From positions 1-30,262 of the forward strand of contig CAZRQF010000007.1 in assembly GCA_964602275.1 (NCBI GenBank): 30,262 nt of DNA, written 5' to 3'. Positions 24,911-30,262 of the stretch are shown piece by piece. Positions within the stretch are counted from its first letter, which is position 1. Each line of letters opens with the position of its first letter. Origin of the DNA: RGIG6291 sp964602275 (GTDB lineage: Bacteria; Bacillota; Clostridia; TANB77; UBA1234). The translations under genes and the position numbers were made by a program. The notes beneath the pieces were generated by a model. That model was not told where the DNA came from. It worked only from the letters and a program-made list of their open reading frames with translations, and did no database searches.

Positions 24911-24939
24911 ATTATACAATAAAATATACTTTTTTTCAA
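24911..24939 (-). promoter_or_regulatory. Promoter of the AAA/DUF4143 ATPase gene
   Basis: On the minus strand TTGAAA (24934-24939), a 17-bp spacer and a perfect TATAAT (24911-24916), about 30 bases upstream of the start. The -35 box overlaps the inner end of the neighbouring inverted repeat by two bases. Confidence 0.8.
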
Positions 24940-24966
24940 GTTTTTGTATTAGTAGTACAAAAACTT
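24938..24966. repeat. Eleven-bp inverted repeat at the ATPase promoter
   Basis: AAGTTTTTGTA (24938-24948) and TACAAAAACTT (24956-24966) are perfect inverse complements around a seven-base centre. No T run makes it a clear terminator, and its place at the -35 box suggests an operator. A further TTTTTGTATT lies at 24983-24992. Confidence 0.55.
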
Positions 24967-25050
24967 TCTAAAATGAACACTTTTTTTGTATTGATATATA
25001 GTTTTTTGCGATGACAATAAGTTAGTGAATCAATGAATAAATTTGCTCTA

Positions 25051-25078
25051 TTGACACTATTTTTCAATAATATATAAT
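25051..25078 (+). promoter_or_regulatory. Promoter of the second SLH gene
   Basis: Perfect TTGACA (25051-25056), a 16-bp spacer and a perfect TATAAT (25073-25078), about 30 bases before the start codon. Unlike the first SLH gene, the leader is short. Confidence 0.88.
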
Positions 25079-25107
25079 ATATTTATAGAAAATTAGGGGG
25101 AGTACAA

Positions 25108-27597
25108 ATGAAAAAATTTTATATAACTTTTATATTAATGATTATAATTATTTCAGCGAGCACGGCTTGTTTTGGTGCACAATTTTATGATGTTTTAGGT
25201 ACTAAGTATGAAAGTCCAACCGAGATTTTATATACGCTTGGTATTGTAGATGGAACATCTGAGCATGTGTTTTCGGCAAATAGAGGCGTAACAAGAGCCG
25301 AAATGGCAAAGCTTGTTTTTACGGTGTATGGTTTAGATGATTTAATTGTAGACGCTGCACCAGAGGGAAGTAAACCATTTAAAGATGTAAAAGATAGTGA
25401 GTGGTATTATGATTATGTTTGTGCCGCAGCTGACATGAAAATTATAAATGGTTACTCAGATGGAACTTTTAGACCGAATGAGAAAGTTACATATGCTGAA
25501 GCTGTAACAATGTTAATAAGAGCGCTTGGTTATACAAACCTTACAGCAAAAGAGGGCGAAAGCTGGGAAGTGCCTTACATAAAGAAAATGAGCGATATTA
25601 GGCTTGCTAAAAACCTAGGATATTTTAAAAATTCAGATTTTGCTACTCGTGGCGATGTAGCGATAATGATTTGGAATATGTTAAACTGCGAAACTTATAT
25701 GATAATAAAAGAAAAAACATATGATGGATTTGTAAGAGATAATGTTGCGGGCAAGATTATAGATAGATATTATCCTGATTATGCAATAATAGATGATGAC
25801 ATTTTAGAAGAAATATATGTTGATAAATCAGGCGAGTATGCAATTGCAACTAGAAAAATTGACTATGTGAAAGTGCCAAATGCTATACCTTTAAGGCGTA
25901 TAGGTGTAAAAGTTTCTGGAATATATAATATAAAAGAAAATATGGCAGTTGGATTAAGCTTTATTTACGACGAGGAGTTTGACGATGGTTCTACATTAGA
26001 ACTAAAAGATATATATGATTTAAATGCTGTCAAAAAGAATGAATATGTGTTAGGTAAGAGTAAAAATTACGCATATGTATATTTTAATAATAATGGAAAA
26101 ATTGATAGAGTTACATATTTGGGTTCTAACGAAAATATTTTGGTAAAAGAGGCAAAAATTACAACAACTACTACAAAAAAAGATGACGATAATGATGATG
26201 ACGATGAAACAGAAGTTAAAAGTGGAACTATACTTATAAATGACGAAATAGAAATTGAAATATCGGAAGTTTTAATAAATGAAGATGGCGAGTTTATGGA
26301 GTGGTCTGCTATTAAAGAAAATGGTGTGTTATCTAAACTAAAAAATGGTATGTATGTTTATTATAACAAATTAACAAAAGGCGAACTTGAAGAAGTAACT
26401 TTAAAAAATGGAATATTGTGTTTGATTGTTAATGGTAATATTTATGAATGCGATGAAAGTGCTATTTATAAGTTATATGGCAGTGAAACTTTAAAGAAAA
26501 TAAGTAAGAAAAAATTAGAAGAATATGTTGGTAGAAGTGTTGAACTTATTACTAGTTATTCCGGAGAAGTAATGCAAATGTGTTTTGAGGAAAATTATGA
26601 AAATGCTGTAGAAGTTTTAAGATTTGGCATTGTTGTAGAATGTAACAAACTAGACGATGAAAGTATGGAAGTAGAGCTTGCTATAAATGATAAAATAAAA
26701 ACTTTTACATATGAAAATTCGGTGTACAGTAATGAGCTTGAAGCAGGTTCTTTAATAAACTTTGAATACTCTGGCTCGTGGATTGAATCTTTAAAAGTTT
26801 TCTCAGATGGACTAGAAATTTCAAATGCTAAGGTTGATATGAATATAGAAAATAAAACTTATTCTGGAAGTAGTATAGGTGGTTATGGTGTTGACGAAGA
26901 AACCGTAATATATGTTATAGAAAAAGAATATCAAGTTAATTCAGATAAATCCATAAAAAGTTATAATATGTATGTAGAAGATGATAAAAATGTATTAGAA
27001 GATTTAGAAAAAGAAGTTGTTCATGTTGTATATAATGAATATAATAACGCAATTGCCGTGTTTATAGAAAAAGAGTTAAACAAGTACGAATATAAATATG
27101 CTAGGGTTTTAGATGTATATGAAGAAAAAATTTCAGAAGATAACAAGGTGGAAAAGTATGTCTTAAAAATAAGAGTAAGTCCGTTTAATAATGTTGTATC
27201 AGAATACGAATTAGTAGGCATTGCAACTTGTGAGCCTGGCGATTTAATATCATACACAGTAGACGAAGATGAACTTACAGTAAAAGAAAGATACAATGCA
27301 AAGTTATTAGGCGATAAAAGAGATTATATAATTGAAAGCGTAAAGAATAAAGTTGCAAATTTAACAAATGGTGAACAAATAGACTTTTCAAAAGATAGTT
27401 TTGAAGTAAATGGTAAAAAATACTTGTTTGAAAAATATATTGTTGTATATTCAAAAGTATCAAAGACATCTGGAGAATGGAAATTTTATTCTGGCACAAT
27501 AGAAGAACCGGAAAAATTAATATTAAAAGCAGGAGATAGAATTGCAATAGACGAAATAGAAAACTTAATAGTAATATATAGAGGATATAAAGACTAA
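25108..27597 (+). CDS. Second S-layer-homology surface protein (paralog)
   Basis: Secreted protein of 829 residues. Signal peptide about residues 1-23 (ending CFG-A), then three SLH repeats (about 24-77, 89-148 and 150-200; motifs VTRAEMAKLVF, NGYSDGTFRPNEKVTYAEAVTMLIRALGY in pieces, and ATRGDVAIMIWNML). The third repeat matches TRGDIAILLWNML of the protein at 20824, showing common descent. The rest is beta-rich and acidic, with an Asp-rich run (DDDNDDDDE) near residue 370. It lacks the C-terminal cysteine cluster. AGGGGGAG supports the start. Probably a minor or alternative S-layer protein; no enzyme motif was seen. Confidence 0.88.
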   Translation: MKKFYITFILMIIIISASTACFGAQFYDVLGTKYESPTEILYTLGIVDGTSEHVFSANRGVTRAEMAKLVFTVYGLDDLIVDAAPEGSKPFKDVKDSEWYYDYVCAAADMKIINGYSDGTFRPNEKVTYAEAVTMLIRALGYTNLTAKEGESWEVPYIKKMSDIRLAKNLGYFKNSDFATRGDVAIMIWNMLNCETYMIIKEKTYDGFVRDNVAGKIIDRYYPDYAIIDDDILEEIYVDKSGEYAIATRKIDYVKVPNAIPLRRIGVKVSGIYNIKENMAVGLSFIYDEEFDDGSTLELKDIYDLNAVKKNEYVLGKSKNYAYVYFNNNGKIDRVTYLGSNENILVKEAKITTTTTKKDDDNDDDDETEVKSGTILINDEIEIEISEVLINEDGEFMEWSAIKENGVLSKLKNGMYVYYNKLTKGELEEVTLKNGILCLIVNGNIYECDESAIYKLYGSETLKKISKKKLEEYVGRSVELITSYSGEVMQMCFEENYENAVEVLRFGIVVECNKLDDESMEVELAINDKIKTFTYENSVYSNELEAGSLINFEYSGSWIESLKVFSDGLEISNAKVDMNIENKTYSGSSIGGYGVDEETVIYVIEKEYQVNSDKSIKSYNMYVEDDKNVLEDLEKEVVHVVYNEYNNAIAVFIEKELNKYEYKYARVLDVYEEKISEDNKVEKYVLKIRVSPFNNVVSEYELVGIATCEPGDLISYTVDEDELTVKERYNAKLLGDKRDYIIESVKNKVANLTNGEQIDFSKDSFEVNGKKYLFEKYIVVYSKVSKTSGEWKFYSGTIEEPEKLILKAGDRIAIDEIENLIVIYRGYKD

Positions 27598-27603
27598 AAA
27601 AAC

Positions 27604-27632
27604 GCCGTGCGAAAAAAGCACGGCATTTTTTT
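27604..27632. terminator. Bidirectional terminator after the second SLH gene
   Basis: Stem GCCGTGC (27604-27610) with GCACGGC (27618-27624), a GAAAAAA loop, followed by seven T residues. An A run upstream makes it suitable for the convergent phosphoesterase gene as well. Confidence 0.92.
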
Positions 27633-28872
27633 ACTTCTTTTTTTTAGGAAGTGTAAGTTTAATTGGATAGCGGTAAGTGACGCCCTGAGTTGGATGCACT
27701 GCAAAAAGTTTTTGCACGGGATAGTTTGCAGTAACTAAGCCTTTCATGGAGTAAAGACTACCGCCAGGCCAACAACCATTAATAAATTTTTCAGTAGTTA
27801 CGCCAGAAAGTTCTGACGGAACATGAAAATGACCAATTTCTAAATAATTATATTTAAGTCCCAAAAGTTCAAGAAGTTCATTATAGTTTTTAGCAGCTCT
27901 ATCAATGCCATAGTAAGGAATGCCTTGCCAAGACCTGATATCGTCGCCGTGGAACAGCAGAAAGTTGAATCCATAGATTGTATCAATTTGCCACCAAGAT
28001 TTGCTAAGCTGCCAAGTAATATTTGTATAATTTTTAAGTTCAGATTCCATCCATTTATATACAATATAATCCCAGCTTACATAGTGAAGATTTTCACCCT
28101 TAGTGCCAATACGACCGTGATTACCAGGCACACCTACAACATGAATTTTATCAAACAAGTGGAGTGCTTTTTGCAAAAAATCGCAGAGCAAATCTTTAAT
28201 ACCAATAGCTTGTTCGGTAATTTCAGTATCAATTTGACGAGTCTGACCTTTAAAAATGTCATAACCTTCAACAATATCACCAATCAAATGCACATGAAGG
28301 CTTTTAATTGGAGCTACTTTTTTATGCCGAGTAACAATTTCTTCAAGCCCGATATAGAGTTGAACAAACTGTTTTTCAAGGATAGACCAGTTGTACTCAT
28401 TTAAGCCACCACTTGCTTCGCTAGAAATGTAAGTGCCTGCTTGAATGTCGGAAATCATTAGCACAATAGTTTCTTCGGAATAAGTTTTGTCAAGATTTAC
28501 AGTAAAAGGCTTAATTTCACGCAATGGGCGTGCTTTGATAGCACTAAGAGTAGACTCAATAATCATATCAGTAACTGCAATTTTAGTTAAAAGCTTTTTG
28601 TCACGCTTTTTTTCTCCTTGAGTTACAATAGATGTTTTACGCTCACTAACGGATTCTTCAAAAGTTTTCGGCTTTGGAGGAAAGCTTTCCCTCAAAAACC
28701 GAGAAATAGTATTTTTTGCACTGTGTTCAGCCTTAAAAACATTATCATCCTTATACTCATTATACACTAAAGTTGGAATTTCACTTGGGTCAATACCATC
28801 ATTGTAAAGCTCAGTAGCTCGTTCACGCCAAACGATTTTATCAGTTTTATTTGAAACTACCTGATCTTTCAT
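27631..28872 (-). CDS. Phage-like calcineurin-type metallophosphoesterase
   Basis: Protein of 413 residues. The first ~90 residues are charged and helical, possibly DNA-binding. A metallophosphoesterase core follows with motifs in the usual order: ISDIQAG, LIGDIVEGYD, GVPGNHGR, LFHGDD and EIGHFHVP. These supply the Asp, Asn and His ligands of a two-metal site. Such proteins with GDxVEG and GNHGR are common in phages and mobile regions; the substrate (nucleic acid or nucleotide) is unknown. AGGAGGT eight bases upstream supports the start. Base composition is uneven: counted 60-base blocks give 30 (27901), 27 (28381) and 21 (28681) G+C, against 14 in an smc block (8701). No other phage genes are adjacent. 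Confidence 0.85.
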   Translation of the reverse strand: MKDQVVSNKTDKIVWRERATELYNDGIDPSEIPTLVYNEYKDDNVFKAEHSAKNTISRFLRESFPPKPKTFEESVSERKTSIVTQGEKKRDKKLLTKIAVTDMIIESTLSAIKARPLREIKPFTVNLDKTYSEETIVLMISDIQAGTYISSEASGGLNEYNWSILEKQFVQLYIGLEEIVTRHKKVAPIKSLHVHLIGDIVEGYDIFKGQTRQIDTEITEQAIGIKDLLCDFLQKALHLFDKIHVVGVPGNHGRIGTKGENLHYVSWDYIVYKWMESELKNYTNITWQLSKSWWQIDTIYGFNFLLFHGDDIRSWQGIPYYGIDRAAKNYNELLELLGLKYNYLEIGHFHVPSELSGVTTEKFINGCWPGGSLYSMKGLVTANYPVQKLFAVHPTQGVTYRYPIKLTLPKKKK

Positions 28873-28886
28873 AGTAATGAACCTCC

Positions 28887-28903
28887 TTTCGGAAACACCG
28901 AAA
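28887..28903 (-). promoter_or_regulatory. Small hairpin abutting the phosphoesterase ribosome binding site
   Basis: On the minus strand TTTCGG and CCGAAA form a six-bp stem with a five-base loop, and AGGAGG begins inside or directly after the second arm. It could affect translation or protect the mRNA 5' region. Confidence 0.4.
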
Positions 28904-28931
28904 TTATTAATAACTTTAAATTACAATAGTA

Positions 28932-28960
28932 AACATATCATACCTAAAAATGGCTGTCAA
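28932..28960 (-). promoter_or_regulatory. Promoter of the phosphoesterase gene
   Basis: On the minus strand a perfect TTGACA (28955-28960), a 17-bp spacer and TATGTT (28932-28937), about 60 bases upstream of the start. Confidence 0.75.
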
Positions 28961-29020
28961 GAAAAAGGTTTGTTCTCGTTAAATGTAAAATTTTTAAGAA
29001 CGCAGACATTTTTAATATAT

Positions 29021-29043
29021 AAAAAAGCACACATTATGTGTGC
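29021..29043 (-). terminator. Terminator of the 124-residue unknown gene
   Basis: Stem GCACACA (29027-29033) with TGTGTGC (29037-29043) and a three-base loop. On the minus strand it is followed by six T residues (complement of 29021-29026). It lies nine bases past the stop codon. Confidence 0.88.
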
Positions 29044-29051
29044 CTTGATAT

Positions 29052-29426
29052 TTACAAAGTTTCAACTGTTTCACAAGTAGTAGTGTCTGCATTTACAACT
29101 TCTGTTTCGTATGTTTCATTTGGCTCTGTAGTAGGGGCTGCTTCTAAAGTTGATTTTGTAGGAGTATCTACGCTAGCACTTGAACCAAATGTAAATGTTC
29201 TTTTTTCATTTCTAGCTTTTTCTTCAAATTTTTTATAAAATTCAGCTTTTGCTGTATCTAAAGATTCTTGCATTGCAGCAAACATTTCTTCAACATCTTG
29301 TTTTGTAAAGTCGTATGTTGCACTTCTCGACATTGGTTCTAAAATCTGAATATCATGTAAAACATTATTTACTCTTTTACCTGCAAATTCCATAAATTTT
29401 TTTCTTTTTTCTTCGTTAATTTCCAT
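29052..29426 (-). CDS. Hypothetical protein, helical N-terminus and Thr/Glu-rich tail
   Basis: Protein of 124 residues that I do not recognise. The first ~75 residues are charged and probably helical (MEINEEKRKKFMEFAGKRVN, then MQESLDTAKAEFYKKFEEKA). The last 45 are a low-complexity Thr/Glu/Ala/Val tail, probably disordered. There is no signal peptide or membrane segment, so it should be cytoplasmic. AAGGGAG eight or more bases before ATG 29426, a promoter upstream and a terminator downstream support a real single gene. It is divergent from the ATPase gene at 29695. Confidence 0.75.
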   Translation of the reverse strand: MEINEEKRKKFMEFAGKRVNNVLHDIQILEPMSRSATYDFTKQDVEEMFAAMQESLDTAKAEFYKKFEEKARNEKRTFTFGSSASVDTPTKSTLEAAPTTEPNETYETEVVNADTTTCETVETL

Positions 29427-29476
29427 AACTTTTGTACTCCCTTCAAATTACTTTTGTAATAATTACATGCTACTAA

Positions 29477-29505
29477 ATTTTATAATAAAAAAATCTTATA
29501 TGCAA
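29477..29505 (-). promoter_or_regulatory. Promoter of the 124-residue unknown gene
   Basis: On the minus strand TTGCAT (29500-29505), a 17-bp spacer and TAAAAT (29477-29482), about 50 bases upstream of the start codon. Confidence 0.55.
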
Positions 29506-29529
29506 GTTATAAAAAATAAATTTAAAAAA

Positions 29530-29642
29530 CTTGCAAAAATGTGATAAAAAGTTCAAAAACACTTGCAAAAGTGTGATAGAAATTCGAAAAAGGCTTGTAA
29601 AAGTGTGATAAAATATCTAAAATGAATTGCAAAAATGTGATT
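29530..29642 (+). repeat. Four 17-bp direct repeats at exact 32-bp period
   Basis: Copies start at 29530, 29562, 29594 and 29626. They read CTTGCAAAAATGTGATA, CTTGCAAAAGTGTGATA, CTTGTAAAAGTGTGATA and ATTGCAAAAATGTGATT. Every start-to-start distance is 32 bases, about three helical turns, so all copies face the same side of the DNA. The 15-base intervals are A-rich and more variable. The last copy covers the -35 box of the ATPase gene. They look like protein-binding sites. Confidence 0.85.
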
Positions 29643-29655
29643 TTGCAGGTATAAT
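29627..29655 (+). promoter_or_regulatory. Promoter of the partial ATPase gene, inside the last repeat copy
   Basis: TTGCAA (29627-29632), a 17-bp spacer and a perfect TATAAT (29650-29655), about 40 bases before the start codon. The -35 box and much of the spacer lie in repeat copy four. Confidence 0.75.
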
Positions 29656-29694
29656 ACTATATAGATACACATATAATATGAAGAGGTGAGTGCA

Positions 29695-30262
29695 ATGCGT
29701 AGATATATAAAAGAACAATTAATTGAATGGAAAAATAGAAAAGATAGAAAGCCGTTAATACTAAAAGGAGCTAGACAAGTTGGAAAAACATATATACTAA
29801 AAGAATTTGGCGAAGAACAGTATGAGAATGTTGCGTATTTTAATTTTGACCATGATGAAGCACTTAAAGAATTATTTTTAAGTACGAAAGATCCAAAAAG
29901 AATATTAGAACAGCTCGTATTTGCAACAGGAAAAGCCATAAAGCCAGAAAAAACATTAATAATATTTGATGAAGTACAAGAATGTCCAGATGCATTAAAT
30001 TCATTAAAATACTTTAAAGAAGAAGCAAATGAATATCATATAGTATGTGCAGGAAGTTTACTTGGAATTAAATTATCACATACATCATTTCCAGTAGGAA
30101 AAGTGGAATATTTAGAAATGTACCCTATGACATTTACAGAATTTTTATTAGCAGATGGCCAAGATAATTTAGTAGAATATATGGAATCAATAACTAAAAT
30201 TGAAAAAATACCAGATATAATTTTTAATCAATTAACTGAAAAAATAAAATCATATTTTATAA
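29695..30262 (+). CDS. AAA ATPase (AAA_14/DUF4143 class), C-terminus beyond the window
   Basis: An open frame of 189 codons runs off the window end with no stop. Walker A GARQVGKT is at residues 25-32, Walker B reads LIIFDEVQECPDAL, and the sensor strand reads IVCAGSLLGIKL, followed by VEYLEMYPMTFTEFL. This is the typical order of AAA_14 ATPases that carry a C-terminal DUF4143 domain and total about 400-430 residues; that domain is not visible here. AGAGGTGAG about six bases upstream supports ATG 29695. It is only distantly similar to the ATPase at 23687 (GARQVGKT against GIRRCGKST). The four repeats upstream suggest controlled expression. Confidence 0.88.
   Translation, partial: MRRYIKEQLIEWKNRKDRKPLILKGARQVGKTYILKEFGEEQYENVAYFNFDHDEALKELFLSTKDPKRILEQLVFATGKAIKPEKTLIIFDEVQECPDALNSLKYFKEEANEYHIVCAGSLLGIKLSHTSFPVGKVEYLEMYPMTFTEFLLADGQDNLVEYMESITKIEKIPDIIFNQLTEKIKSYFI

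Noticed and set aside
27925..28404. 159-codon plus-strand ORF opposite the phosphoesterase
   Set aside because: The minus frame contains all phosphoesterase motifs; the plus frame has no family signature or ribosome binding site.
29530..29642. Possible CRISPR array
   Set aside because: Only 17 bp are conserved, the intervals are 15-base A-rich and partly similar, and no cas genes are nearby. It looks like tandem operators.

Overview
The window looks like a chromosomal segment of a low-GC, spore-forming Firmicute of clostridial type. The DNA is strongly A/T-rich, nearly every gene has a GGAGG-type ribosome binding site, and both tRNA genes encode their CCA end. The genes present fit this: SpoIIE, SMC, a DacF-type carboxypeptidase, a YknXYZ-type ABC system and S-layer-homology (SLH) surface proteins. 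Species cannot be fixed from the sequence.

Left part (1-7600): the N-terminus of a membrane protein (minus strand, cut by the window edge), tRNA-Lys(CTT), a zinc-ribbon membrane protein, then a three-gene plus-strand operon made of a small membrane protein, an ABC ATPase and a long permease fused to a CPBP-type intramembrane protease. A secreted SH3b-VanW protein, an HtpX-type protease and LemA follow on the minus strand. The last two are separated by a strong terminator-like hairpin.

Middle (7600-20550): smc; spoIIE behind an unusual promoter with a 21-bp spacer; tRNA-Arg(TCT); a D-Ala-D-Ala carboxypeptidase divergent from a comEA-pdp pair, with a perfect 18-bp palindrome between them; and an adaptor/ATPase/permease efflux operon resembling Bacillus YknXYZ. 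The adaptor appears to be internally duplicated.

Right part (20550-30262): two paralogous SLH proteins flank an oppositely oriented AAA ATPase of the DUF4143 type. The first SLH gene has a strong promoter, a long structured leader and a C-terminal cysteine cluster. A phage-like metallophosphoesterase and a small unknown protein follow on the minus strand. At the edge is a second ATPase of the same broad class, preceded by four 17-bp direct repeats at an exact 32-bp period.

Most of the window is housekeeping, cell-envelope and sporulation functions. The less explained material is the repeat array before the last ATPase, the inverted repeat before the first ATPase, the duplicated adaptor, the ABC/protease fusion, and the surface protein with a cysteine tail. 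No CRISPR array, insertion sequence or complete prophage was seen.
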